In this document: piece by piece, positions 22,408 through 35,324 of the stretch
How positions within the stretch are numbered: the first letter of the stretch is position 1
Layout: every line of letters starts with the position of its first letter
Source: Stichopus chloronotus
Lineage: Eukaryota > Echinodermata > Holothuroidea > Aspidochirotida > Stichopodidae
Assembly (NCBI GenBank): GCA_021234535.1
Contig: SFZH01000008.1
Location: forward strand, 18,081,358 to 18,145,357
Length of the DNA stretch: 64,000 bases
Direction: 5' to 3'
Position numbers and translations under genes: made by a program
Notes under the pieces: model-generated
What the model was told of the DNA's origin: nothing
Seen by the model: only the letters and a program-made list of their open reading frames with translations
Database searches by the model: none

Positions 22408-23563
22408 GTGACGTATGTAACATGGTGTCCACTTGCATGCTTGTAATGGCATATGATAAAAAAAATATGAGATATTTACAAAGTGTCATTTCTCTTGCCT
22501 ATCTGAGTTACTTGTATGCCCAAAAAGTGTCATATTGTATGAAAACTCAAAAGGCATCGAAAACACATCGTTAGGAAAGTGGACACCGTTACGTACGTCA
22601 CAATGCTGTTATTTGTTCTGAAAACACTGAAAATGTGCATTTACTGGTTTGAACCAGAATGTATTCCCACACTGCTTACTATTATTGCACAGGTTAAGTG
22701 ATGTAGTAAATATTCTAGGTGTCTGGAAACAGTCAGCCTAAGCCAGGCGTTTGTAGTACAGAGTTTTGACTAAAGTTGTGATGTATGTAACAGTGTCCAC
22801 ATCCAAAATTTGAAATTTTCAAATCCTTCATTCCTCATTAAAAAAATAATACTGTGTATATTACTCATTCTACTGAAGTTGTTAATAATATCAGTGTCAC
22901 AGAGAGCCTGATATTCTCTCTCAAACTGACATTTTGGTGAAGTTCAATTTTTTTGTGACGTACGTAAGAGGACAGCAAGGGGGTGGACACCAAGTCTGTA
23001 TTCACATACTGTGGCTCTCCTTGTGAGCATTGCCACAAATGGCAATACTTATCTAAAAGACAATCTTATGGGCTTTTATGATATACTGTGCCTGTGTATA
23101 CAACTGGAAATTTATTGTGTGGCTGTATGGCTGCAGTAGCTTTGTGACATATGAACTGGGTGGGTGGACACCAATGTTACATAGTCCCAAATCAAATTTT
23201 TGTGTCCTTATATTTCTGTACAGATAAGAGCTGAGTGCAAGCACGTGTGGATATGAACTACTGGTGCCTAGGTCTTGACAAACACACCTCTAGTCAATCA
23301 ATAAGTACTTGCAGTTTTCAGCTCTCAGAGTTGTGTTAGGTACATGTAACAGGGTGGACACCAAATGTTACGTACATAACACACTTTTTGAACAGCTCAT
23401 AGAAAATTATTCCTGCAATATTTGTCCCCATGCTGTGTCACATTCCATAAAGAGATGTGATCCACTTCACAGGGCATACATTATGAGGAGATCTAACCCT
23501 TGTTCTGTATCTGATAATCTTTTGAAAAACGATTGCATCATTATGTCACGTTTTGGTGTCCAC
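22408..23563. repeat. Spaced GTGACGTACGTAAC / GTGGACACC motif series
   Basis: Seven variants of a composite motif occur at about 22408, 22579 (inverted), 22778, 22955, 23143, 23341 (inverted parts) and 23544, spaced about 170-205 bp. Core words are GTGACGTATGTAAC, GTTACGTACGTCAC and GTGGACACC. The sequence between is poorly conserved, so it is either a very old tandem array or selected sites. Confidence 0.45.
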
Positions 23564-24557
23564 TTTTTGGCCATTTTTCAACTATCATCGGCTCTCAGAA
23601 AAATACTAGGGGCAGTATGATAGTAATGTTGTGCTGGGTGAGGTCAATAAAAATACATCAGCTACAGACTTCCACCCTAAAGAGGCTGAGTAGGTGCTCT
23701 AATTATTTGTCCACTGTGAATTTCTCCAGTAATGGAGAATCAGCCATATCTTTCACTGCTGGTAGACCACATGGTACAGGGGTGAGTATGCTGTCATATC
23801 ACTGTTGTGCAGAGTGTACAGCCTTGCATTTAACCTGAAGTGAAAAAAAAAATGAATGAATTACAGTGTAAGGCATCCCCAAAAACTTACTGCAGTGTTC
23901 TGTATAAAGATGCGCTGATTATGATGGTCTGTCTCTCTAATGCAGTGTGTTTAGATTTGTTAATTAAACAGAGTAACAGTTCTTTTCATCATTATATGTT
24001 ATTTTGGTGTAAACTTTGTGAATAAATCAAAATCTCAGTGAAGAGATTGCATGTGGTGCTCTGAACAATTGACTTCTTAAAAGTAACTTGATTGTTCGGA
24101 ATTATTTTTCCACATGCAATTGTGCAGCTGTCATGGTTAGTCTATGGCCTTCAACAGCTCATGAAAGCCTAATTTGTCGATACTGCCGCACTAGGTAAAA
24201 GCCATTGTTTATAGACGTGCCTGAAGCGCGTAGCAGCCATTGGATGGTACTGCCTTTGTTAGAAATACTTTTGTGATACAAGATGTGTGGTTATTTACAA
24301 TTTAGGGATCTTTCTATTTGCTCTGCAAACTTCAACTCCATTGAATTGTCTAACACTGTACCTTTGATCTTTGACTAACTACTCGCATCCTAAATGCAGG
24401 GATACTTCTCTGAAATTTTTTTGTTGGTACCTTATCCTGTGGTCATCAGAAATGCAGTAAGTTTGGCCTTGTAAGTCTGTGAGACTGATCGAACAGAAAA
24501 TGCTCACACTGGCGCTATACCGGACAGTGTGCTATTAACAAGTATCCCGGTGAAAAA

Positions 24558-24968
24558 TTAAAGAGGAACCGTAGTGGATGTTTCAATTTCAATCGAAACT
24601 AAAGTATACATCTGTTTACAAACAGTCACGACAGTATTGGTTTTAATCTTGTAATTACTTCTTCCCAGATATAACTTTAAACTTCCCGCTGTTGTTGTAC
24701 AGCGTATCGCCATTTTGGAAGTGTATGACGCATCACATGCACCGACAATGCTACGTGGCATGTATAGGTGCATACTGTATGTGACGTCACGAATCCCGTA
24801 ATTTCTTAACAACATGGGGACTTGCGAGAAAATAATATGTATATTCATAAAAAATTCATATTTTCTTGGAAATAATTTATTGTACCACCAAATGGTGTCT
24901 TATGGTTTGAAAAAGTATATTTGAAGTATTAAGACTATCTGGAAGTCTGTACAATGGTTTTCCTTTAA
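24558..24968. mobile_element. MITE-like element with TTAAAGAGGAACC ends
   Basis: Left end TTAAAGAGGAACCGTAGTGG and right end (inverted) TTAAAGGAAAACCATTGTAC form an imperfect terminal inverted repeat starting at TTAA. The interior is non-coding and GC-richer than its flanks. TTAA-edged short elements of this look are common in marine invertebrates. Confidence 0.45.
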
Positions 24969-24994
24969 GCTGTTCTCTATGAAAAAAAAAAATT

Positions 24995-25780
24995 TTTTGG
25001 ATTTCAATGATAATCATAAAGTTTCAATCACTATGGTGTATGAGTGTATGTGTGTATGTGTATGTTTATGTACAGTATGTGCATTTACGTTTGCGACAAC
25101 TACCTTGTAAACACGGTATCTCTAAAACGGAATTAGCTTGGGCAGATTTCTTAAAATACATAGGTGTACTGCACCTTATTAAGTACAAGAAGCCTATTAT
25201 TGTTTTCAGTGAAGGTCAAATGGCTTTTCTTGTCAATAGGAGTGAAATATTGAAAACCTTGTAAACATGATAACTGACAGAGTCAACCTGGGACAGATCT
25301 CGTATTTGATATCTAGGTGTAGTGATCTATTGAGTACAAGGAGCCTATCACTTTTGGTGGCTGTAAAACATCATTTGCGGTCAACAGGGGTCAAACTGTG
25401 AAAAAGTTTTTGCAAACATGATATTTCAAGATGCGAGGCTTCGACAGATGTCTTATTTGGTTAGTAGGTGTACCTTATTGAGTACAAGAAGGGTATTGTT
25501 TTTGGTGGCGGTTCAAGGGTATTTGTGGTCAACATGGCTTTAATTTTTGAAGTCTTGTTCACACAATATCTCAGGAAGGGCAGCTTGGACAGATCTGATA
25601 TTTGGTATGTATATTTTGCCTTTATCGCATGAAAGTACAGTATCTACTGATTGGTGGAGATGAAAGTTCATTTGTGATCAACAGCGATAATTGGTTATAC
25701 TACTTTTAAACATTCATAAAGTATCTCAAATAGGGAAGCTTGTCCTGGTCCCATTTTTGTTATGAAGGTGTTGTGGTGCA
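24995..25780 (+). mobile_element. Helentron-like tandem-monomer element, diverged copy
   Basis: Begins TTTTTTGGATTTCAATGATAATCAT, then TGTGTATG microsatellite, then about four diverged monomers each opening CTTGTAAACA-like and containing GGTCAA words. No 3' hairpin is recognised, so the right end is approximate. Confidence 0.55.
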
Positions 25781-25860
25781 ATATTATGTAGTGCAAATGC
25801 AGATTTGTTGGAAGCCATTTTGATAGGATTCAGCAACCTTGGGTTGATTTTTGATTCCTT

Positions 25861-27085
25861 GCCGAAGGCAGAAGGAATCTATGCGATGGTGATGTCGTGT
25901 GTGCGTGTGTATGTGTGTGTGTGTGTATGTGTGTATGTGACACTTCTTGTAAACACGATATCTCAAGAAGGGTAACCATGACTGATGTCATACTTGGTGT
26001 GTGGGTTGGTCATATTGAGTAGATGATCCCTATTGTTTTTGGTGGAGGTCAAAGGTCATTTGGGGTCACCAGAGGTCAAAATGTGAAAACCTTGTAAACA
26101 CGATATCTCAAGAACGGTAACTGTGACTGATGTCATACTTAGTGTGTGGGTTGTTCATATTGCGTAGATGATCCCTATTGTTTTTAGTGGAGGTCAAAGG
26201 TCATTTGAGGTCACCAGAGGTCAAAATGTGAAAACCTTGTAAACACGATATCTCAAGAACGGTAACTGTGTCTGATGTCATACCTGGTGTGTGGGTTAGA
26301 CATATTGAGTAGATGATCCCTATCGTTTTTGGTGGCGGTCAAAGGTCATTTGAGGTCAATGGAGGTCAAACTGGAAAAACCTTGTAAACACAGTATCTGC
26401 AGAAGAGTAACTGTGACTGATGTCATACTTACTGTGTGGGTTGGTCATATTTAGTAGACGATCCCTATTGCTTTTGGTGGAGGTCAAAGGTCATTTGAGG
26501 TCACCAAAGGTCAAAATGTGAAAACCTTGTAAACATGATATCTCAAGAACGGTAACTGCGACTGATGCCGTACTTGGTGTGTTTGTTGGTCATATTGAGT
26601 AGATGATCCCTATTGTTTTTGGTGGAGATAAAGGTCACTTGAGGTCACCCTGAGTCAAACTGTAAACACATTGTAAACACAGTATCTCTAGAAGGGTAAG
26701 AGTGACTGATGTCATACTTGGTGTGTGGGTTAGTCATATTGAGTAGATGACTCCTATTGTTTTTGTGGAGGTCAAAGGTCGTTTGAGATCCCCCGAGGTG
26801 AAAATTTTCTAGCACATTATCTCCAGAAGAGTAATGTTGACTGATGTCATACTTGATGTGTAGGTTCCCCATACTGGGTAGGTGATCCGTATTGCATTTA
26901 GTGGACGTCAAATGTCATTTGAGGTCACCAAAATAAAGGTTATTTGGGTTAAAGGCTTATTAATGTGGTGTTTCAAGACCAGCAACTGCAGTTGATCTCA
27001 TACTTGTCATGTGAATAATTCATGCTTGTTATAATATAACCATGTGGCAAGGAATCACAAAGCCTTTTGGCTTTCTGGTTCTAGT
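25861..27085 (+). mobile_element. Helentron-like element, near-complete copy
   Basis: 5' hairpin GATTCCTT..AAGGAATC (25863-25889), GT-rich microsatellite (25896-25940), then monomers opening CTTGTAAACACGATATCTC at 25946, 26091, 26236, 26381 and 26526, exactly 145 bp apart, then three more diverged. The 3' end has GGCAAGGAATC (27046-27056), which inverts the 5' GATTCCTTGCC, and the hairpin AAAGCCTTTTGGCTTT (27059-27074). Monomers carry AGGTCAAAGGTCA at 26046, 26191 and 26481. There is no transposase or Rep/Hel protein, so it is non-autonomous. Assignment to the Helentron-associated (pearl/Tsp/DINE) class is inferred from architecture. Confidence 0.75.
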
Positions 27086-27544
27086 TTTAATTCCATATAC
27101 ACATGAAATCTCAAGACAGGAAGCTTGGACATGTCACATTTTAATGTAGGTGTGCATGTTGAGAATATGAGACCTACAGTATCAGTCATCAGATCAGCAG
27201 ACAGCAGATGTCCATCGTGTATGGTTGTTATATCGCAATTGTGACACATTTCACATTTCAAAGACCAAGCATGTTGCACTTCCTCTCACCTTATTGCAAT
27301 ATGTCAGATTCAACATCATTATAATTGAATCATCAAAACCACAATGTCTGTGGGCTTTCTGGTTAATTGGCACTTTTTCAAATTGCACACCAGTGCACAT
27401 GGTATCTTGTTTATAATGCAAGCTATCGATGTGTGAAAAAAGATTGGATTACATTTCATTTACATTGAGATGAAACTGAAAATAAATGGCTGTAGTAACA
27501 TTTGTTTCTTTGAAAGTGATTGCATGTGTATTTCAAGGAGAGTT
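27086..27544. other. Non-coding stretch
   Basis: Contains one more monomer-like word (AAGACAGGAAGCTTGGACATG, 27112-27132) just past the element end, suggesting an older underlying copy. Otherwise nothing is seen. Confidence 0.4.
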
Positions 27545-27800
27545 TATAATTTTTTAATTTTCATCTTTAAAAATATTGATATTACTTTACCATTGATGTG
27601 AAACACACTAATTAAGTACGCAGTAATTAAGAGATATATAGGCCTGACAAAAGGAATATGGACAGTGTGCAACACTCATCATCAGTTTTGCATTTTCATA
27701 AAACTTTGAAAAGCCATTTAAATGGTTGTTGATATGGATTGTCATTCAGGGTTCCACTCGGCAAGGTCGTAGTGAAGATAGCTTTTTCCTAGTAATATGT
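27545..27800 (+). repeat. Repeat family B, partial copy 3
   Basis: Matches the second half of the family: TTTAAAAATATTGATATTAC, CTAATTAAGTACGCAGTAATT and CAGTGTGCAACACTCATC. Both family termini are missing. Confidence 0.6.
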
Positions 27801-29402
27801 AAATTAGTCTTCAAATGCTGATTTCCTACTGTGTATGATTCATACTATTAATCTATGATGTTTCTCTTCAGGAGACATTATGCATTGGCCATCCATTGTA
27901 AACATTAACCAGGAAAAGCCAAAGTCCACTCTTTTGTGCTTGGTAGGCTTCTGGTGATGTTTTTGTTCATTCAGTGTACTGATTCTGCGGCGTATCTTTA
28001 TTCTTTATGCTACAGTTGCACTGACAGTGGCTAGCTGTATTATTACACAGAGTGTGCATATATCTGTGTGTGTGTGTGTGAATTGTATCATTCCTGCCTC
28101 CACAATGTGGTGAGTATATCAGGCGGGATCAAGTGGTAATATCTGGATCAGCTTACAGTTTTCAGTTTTCTACTTTTCTGAGGTTAAAAACAAGAACCTG
28201 CATTCACATGCCCTTTCCTCAAAACAATGAAATAAATTAAAGGTTTCATTTTCATTGCTGGAAGTCAGTGAAGGAAAACAATGAGAATGTATTGTAATGG
28301 TTACGCTTTGGTTCGCCACTTGTGTGAAAATCACTGTCAAACAATTGTAGGTGTAGACAATTGCCGCAAGTGTGTGAATTTGTCTGTTTTGAGTACCATA
28401 TGTTGTGTAGATATTGCTTATGTAGTCATGATTTTTTTCATCTGTTTTCAGTGCAGCTATACTTTTAGTGACAGTTAAATATAGTTTCACTCACTGCTGT
28501 AACTTGAACAGAAAGTCTTGTCACATGACCAGTACTGTTGGCAGACTGCTATATTGCTGTCAGTTTGCAAGTTATGGGACTTCAGGGCTGTCAAAAGTTA
28601 TAAAAGTGTACATTAATTGAGGTAATTTACAAGCAAGTCTTCCTCAGTCATCCATATTAGACATGCAATGCAGTTCAAGTGACTTCTGTTTGTTGATTGT
28701 CTGCCGTTTTCGGGGTTGATGATTTTCTTAACTTTAAAAAAAAAATTGTGATTTAAATCAGTTTGTTGACTTTAATTAAATAAAATTTATTTAAACTGTG
28801 ATTTTTTTTTCAATTAAAATTGGGTTGATTTAAAATTAAGCAACCCTGCCTGTTTTAAGCCATACCCCTATGGTTTATAATTTTGTATCATTCTACATGT
28901 GTGAACTAAGTGCTGCTACATGTGTGAACTAAGTACACATGTGAACTGTAGTGCTCAAGTTGCACCTGATAGTGGACACCCAAGTAGTGTACTGGCAATA
29001 TCTGTGCCCAGTCGGTTGTGAAATTTGCTATCTGGGTTCAAAGATTCACTAACATACAAGTGCATGAACTGACAAAAAGTTCTTTTGCCAAGGTCTCACA
29101 GTTTCAAACGCAATCATTGCTCCCTCCATCAATTGCTCAAAATTCAGCATGCATGCCAGACCACTTACTTCATTGTCAGACCCGTAGAATACATGGTGTT
29201 ACAATGTGTAAAGCAAAATATTGTATTATAACTTCACACAAACACTTAAGCTTATAACAAAATTCATATTTTCAGGTAAATGGGTACTGGACCAATTGTG
29301 GACTTGGGGTACTCTGGTCTGAATTTTACACTTGGTGCCAATATTAGTGTGAACTGAACATTTTTTACTTGCTGTGGCTCTCTTCAGAACATATAATAGC
29401 AA

Positions 29403-29470
29403 GTAATAATAAAGTAGATTTATATAGCACCATTCCAGGAACAACTAATCATGGTGCTTTACAGAAAAAG
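29403..29470 (+). repeat. TTATATAGC..TGGTGCTTTACA repeat fragment
   Basis: AGATTTATATAGCACCATTC followed by CATGGTGCTTTACAG resembles the conserved end of a widespread interspersed element of aquatic animals (TTTATATAGCGC...GCGCTTTACA). Recognition is from pattern memory only. Confidence 0.35.
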
Positions 29471-30149
29471 AAAGAATTGACAAGTGAAACGGCAATGAAA
29501 GAAGCAAGTCTTGAAAGAGCTCTTGAAAGTATCTAGTAAAAGGAAAGTAAAATGCCTTTATGCCTTACTGTATCATGCATTTTCATATTTAAGTCGCATC
29601 TGTTTAAGATGCATTTTTTGATGGACCTGTGTCATTTGATCTATTAGATGCTTGTTCCGTCTGGGCATCATAACTCCTTGGCCAAACAGTGGTATCATTA
29701 ATGAAAAGGTGGGAGATTTGTGCAGGAAATTGTGTGGGACATTTCTCATAGCTGTTGCACTGTAAACTGGAGGTGCTTTTTCAGCCAAAACTGTTGAGTA
29801 ACAAGAAAAATAAATTTGCTTTGAGATTTTTTAGTTTATGTGACTGTTTCTCATAATAGTACTGTACTGGTGTGTGACTTTGAAGTGAAAACATCTAAGA
29901 TCTTCCGAGAGATATTGTTATTAATGTAGTAGGACAAAATCCTTCATCAATCCAGACAAAACCCAATGTATGGCAAAAGTTCAACATAGAGGCATGTAAT
30001 TGCGGAATGTACTGTATGTGAACTGTTGATGTATGAACTGTTGACCACATTTTGTCTCACCGTCAGACTCCTTTTATCCCCTCCAAATTTTTAAGATTTT
30101 TAAATTGCAAAAACCTGATAAAAAAGGACATTTCTAAGTTCTTGTAGAT

Positions 30150-30560
30150 GTACGTTTGGACATCTCATGCTTATAAGGTAATGTTGTGCTTGTTTTGGAG
30201 AAAACATTCCATTCTATTTTTAAACTACTGTAATATCTATAGAAACAGAATGATAGATTATTTAAAATCAAGCAGAACAATAACCGTCTTTTCAAGAATA
30301 GAGTTTTTCACAGATAAAAATTCAGTTGTTTGTTGCTCATCAACAAATTTTTCACCAAAACATTTTGCTTGCATGATATTTCCGTGATTTTGAGCGCTAT
30401 GTTTCCCATTAATGTAGTTATATGATGCAGGCAGAGTGACAAATCACTAAAATTTACCTATTTTAAAGATTGTTGTAATCACAATAAATTGTCAACCAGA
30501 CAGGTTAGTCATCAATATTGGTTAAGGTAAACATCTTTTGCATCCATCCCAACTGCAGTC
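30150..30560 (+). repeat. Repeat family D, copy 1
   Basis: Shares AGAATGATAGATTATTTAAA, TTTTTCACAGAT, GTTGTTTGTTGCTCATCAAC and TTGGTTAAGGTAAA with the copy at 47159-47513. It has extra inserted sequence in the middle and diverged ends, so boundaries are approximate. Confidence 0.6.
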
Positions 30561-33500
30561 CATGGTTGTTTTCATGGTTTGAGAAAGAAAAAAGCTCCAG
30601 ATAGTTTGAGGTAATTACAAGGGGACGTGGAACCGATCTTAATTAAGAAATGATATCATCACAAACTAAGTTTGTCCCACAGATCCATTTGTCCACATCT
30701 TCCCTATTGTTGCATTCATCTATTCGGTTCATGAATGAGGTCAGGATGGCAAGACTTCATTGCAGTTGACTGCAGGCTTCCCTTTAGTTACTTGCTGTCA
30801 GAGTAGACAGCTTTCTATATCACCACATTGTGAGCATGTCACAAACCCTATGTGCAGTGTATAGTAGGCCGCTCTGTGTTTTCCAGTTCCCCCCGTGGCT
30901 CTGCCAACCCAGCTTCAACCTGTCTGGCCATCCATGCAAAGCCTATAGTTTGCCTGGAAGTTATGACAAACAAGTGACAGTATGCGCTATAAGGCTGAAT
31001 AGGGAGATACTTGATGCATTGTTGACTTAGCAAATACCTTCGATTGTCCTTTGTAGATGGATTAGGACAAGGGGTCCATAAAGGCTAGGTGAAAGGACTC
31101 TCAGAGGCTCCACGAGACCCCCATGTTATGGTATGTTGATTTCTGTGTGGTATACTCTCACTGTTGTTGTCAGATTGAAGATGAAATGAACCAAAGCAAT
31201 TGCTTAAATGAAATAAGCCCTTTAGTTTAATCAAATCAGGGCAACATGTCATTATTAAGGGTGGGGGTAGTTGAAAGTTGTTTTTTGCTTCTTTTTTTTT
31301 GGTGCAATTTTTATCCCGGTGGTAGAATTAAAAGGTGTCAGTCACAAAAGGGAAATTGTGACTGCCCATGTTTTAATTTGGGAGGGAATACTTCACAGTA
31401 AACAGATAGTGTTTAATTTTACCTGCCTGTGTGACTTACTTTTTTAATTGCTGAATACATGAAGGAATGGGACCATGTCATCCTATCAAAGATCATTGAT
31501 CTGCAGGCTCAACTAATGTTGTCCATACTATGAATCCTGTGTACTGTGTATTCTCTGTATGCGATATGTTTAATTTGGGATTCTACAGTTGGGTACAGTA
31601 CGTGCAGTCTTTTGTGACCATTTCAGAAACTTTTCTGAAACAAAGAGGGTATTTCATATTTTCTGCTATGAAGTTTCACAAAACCAGTTACACGTAATAA
31701 AAATTGACTTTGATGGTCAAACTTGACTTTACCCTGGGTTTGCTTTATTATAATTTCCTTAAAATATTCATGTTTTCTTCCCTTTTATTCTCAGTTCTGA
31801 CTGCAGGTTGTCCGCAACTTGAAACATGTATGAATTTCTATCAAAGAAAAGTTGTCTTGATTTTGAAGTGGAAATTTGAGATGTATGTAAATGATTTCTT
31901 TGTGCCCTTACCAATACATTGCTGATATTATCATTATCACCCTCATATAATCTCGCTGTAACTGTTTCAAATGAAAAAAAAAGCAAATGAACAGGAAGGA
32001 CCCAAGTTACCAAACACTTAGCTCTTTTCTTGTGTGCATACAGATTAAAACTATGGCAGCAGTCAAAGGCATATGCCAGAATTTGAGTAGGTCTTCTTCA
32101 ATAATGACACAGAGCATCTTGGCACCAGGTTTCGCAACATAGAGCTCCTCCTGTCAATGAAGTGTGGAGCACAACTGCATAAATTTCTGAACGATTAGAG
32201 ATGTGACACGCATGCCAAATGTTTCTTTGTTCAAATATTTGCAATCAGGTTCTCCAGGGCATTGACAGAAATATGATGATGGAGCAGGTAGCTTTTAAAA
32301 TACATTAATTTTCTCTATCACTGTCTCCCCGGCATCGATTTCCCACATGCTCTCGACCTCTCTGCGGAGAGAGGAGGCTGCTGCCCGGCTTGCCGGTCAC
32401 AGAGGATGGGACAAAAGACTACTGATGTCTGATCAGAAATGTGGACCAATTGCAGATCTAGCCCCTAGAGGAGGGGAAATTTGAGAAGACAAAAACGAAA
32501 AAAAATATGGTAGATTTGTAGGAATTATTCTCTGTGATTGAAAGATAGATCTATGCAGGGATCAGTCACCCTTTAAAGTTAAAAATGCCTGAAATGTATC
32601 TACGGTATGTGAAATAGTTTCTTCTCCAAGGAAAAAGAATTGGATTGAACTCTGTGGAATGCCCCATGCAGGTAATCTATGAACATTCAGTCAATTATTT
32701 AGAGGAATAAATTAAATATTGTATGGCTGTAGATGGTTTGGAGCACTTTGTTCTGAAGGAGTAGATTTTATGCCTACAGTACTAATTGGTGTTTGTTTTT
32801 AGTTTACAGCAGTCAGTCTGTAGAAATGGTCAAATTTTTACTGTGTGGTGCTGTACTTAGTAACATTTCTTGTAACATTAACATTACAACCCCATTGCAC
32901 TATGTAGCTGTGTATGTTTTAATTACCTCCATGACCATATTTGGTTTGATTCAAATTGAAAAGTCAGGAAGTCGAGTTTTCAGTTTCAAATTTATTTCTC
33001 GTTTCATGTTTTTACAAGTGGAATACAACACATATATATACAAGAAGCAGTCCTGCGGACTTTTATGTATGATAGATACTAGGGAAGAAAAAACGACCCC
33101 AAGACCTGTTAAACGTTATCTCAATAGTGACTATGTAGAAACTTAAACCATAAGCAAAGAAGACCAGAAAAAAGAAGGGAGAAACAAATTGGAGAGATTT
33201 CTTGAAGAAAACAGCTGGCAAAGAAAGATCAGAAGAGACCTTACCACAAATTGCAACCACGTGGGAAGGCAGGTCAAGTATTCTATTTTTTCTTTTTTTG
33301 GGGGGAGGGGAGGGGTGGTCAAATTAGAGACGGGGTGGTCGCATCAGCACATATGATGCAATGTTTTTTATTTTTTGTCATCTGAAATAATTCTGGGTTG
33401 GGGAATTGTTTAGGGATGGTTCTTCCCCATTGATTATGGGCCTGGTACAAAGAAGTAGTACATAGATTAGACCCTGTTAGGCTGAATCACCGATATTGCA

Positions 33501-35324
33501 TGCAAACAAGATGTCTCTTACGTTATCTTTCAAGCCGCACCACAGTTTCCCTGACCCTGGAAGAAGTGGTAACATATTCACACTCGTTCAAAGTACAACA
33601 TTGGATTTTCCTACAAAATTTGTAGCAGAAATGACAACCAATGATAATGAGCCTTTTAGTTTGAAGTGGAACTGACCAAATTGGGAGTAGATGCAACTCT
33701 AGGAAAATCTGTTGGCAAAATTTTTAACTGTTATAACCTGTCTGCTAGAGATATGACAAACCAAAAAATTAATGTGCGCATTATCCTGGCAAACTTGTGA
33801 ATAGATTTGTCCATAACAGTTATGAATATTTCAAAAGTACTCAAAGTGTGTGTAACTCCTACCCCTTTTTGGAACATTCTATACCATTCAGTCAAGCAAG
33901 GTTGCACAGTATGTTCATTGTGACTTGATGACCATTGTAAAATTTTAATATGCGTAGCTACCTAAAGCTTGAATGTGTGGATATTCAGTTGTACATAATG
34001 AACTCCTTTCTTCCAAGGGCTGTGCGGGTAGATGGCCGTGGAGCGACAGACAGATACAGGAAATGATAGGACAGAAAGTAGGTAAAGTGTAATTGAGGAG
34101 CTTTATGTGGGGAAATGTATATAGGTAAGGCAGACGATTAGAGAAATTATAAAGGAGGGAAGAGCTGGTAAATTAAGTAAAGGGTGGGGGGTAACATGTT
34201 TAGACTGCGTCGCATGTACTGCAATGAGCCTACAGTGTTGAATAGCCCTTAGGAATTGCTGTACATAGATCATAGGCAAGGGGTTGCTCCTGTAAAACTG
34301 TCAAGAGTTCTGTTAGAGGATGATTATGTTATTATTCTACTCTTGCTGTTTGTATCTCTCCCTTCCCTTCCCAACAGAGATTGAGTTACTGTTGAATTCA
34401 CATTACTTATACATCATAGATGTAACTGGATGAGTGGCACTTTCAGAATCTTACCAACATCCCCTGAACTTGGTCTGCACTGTTCCTATTGCAGTGATAG
34501 AGGAAATCTAACCAAGTCTTGCATTCATGGATGATTAGTCCACTTTGTGTCTTGTAACAACAATGTGATGGACAATACAGTATTTTGTTCTTACAAATTT
34601 GGTCATTTTGCAATGTGAGTAAAAGGTAGAAGAATGTTACCAACATTTTGATCTCTGTATGACAATGCTGACTTGTTAAGATATTTAATAAATTCCCTAT
34701 GGGTGCAAGTTAGCCATTTGCTTCTCATTGGTTTGACATCAAATCTGACTGCATATATGCTGATTGTAACCTGCCACTGTAAATTATGTAGAGAGTGGCC
34801 AAAACTTCCAGAAAGAAACACATCCTTGAAAATGTGTGATCGTTAGCAAATACCAGCCGCACACAGTGTTGTTTTTTTTTCTATAGCCAGTTCACGCATT
34901 AAAAAAATAAATCAGATTTCCAGAGGAAGTTTGTACTGTAGACTTCAATTTGATCTTGTTCAGAATTTTGAGCTAGCAAAAATATGCGATTTCTGCCAGA
35001 CATGGTATGCAGTACTAAAATGTATGCAGTACTTGCTGTACTATCCACAGACTATCAATGACTTGTTGGCAGAAAACTGTATGTCGGTACAATGTACTGT
35101 ATCCAACTGGCTGACCTAGGCCACCACCAGGGTGGTATGCCATACATCACTTTAGCAGCGCAAATTTATGTAATTGATGCCCGCTGTGTGTATCCCTAGC
35201 AGCACAACATTTCAGGTGTTTGAGAAAACATCGCATGAAGGTCATATTTGTGGATGAAATTTGTTATTGACAGACTCTAGGCATCAGAGAAAACTTTGGG
35301 AAAATGTTTGCTGTGTAATGGATA

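Larger units (their letters stand above)
20773..24557. other. Non-coding stretch
   Basis: No supported exon. Apart from the element at 21311-21662 and the periodic motif series at 22408-23563, it is AT-rich and unremarkable. Confidence 0.4.
27801..35324. other. Non-coding stretch
   Basis: No supported exon. It contains one family D copy (30150-30560), a TAATAATAAAGTAGATTTATA fragment (29403-29470) and an 18-base hairpin CCTCTCT-GCGG-AGAGAGG (32357-32374). Short ORFs here show no recognisable domains. Confidence 0.4.
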
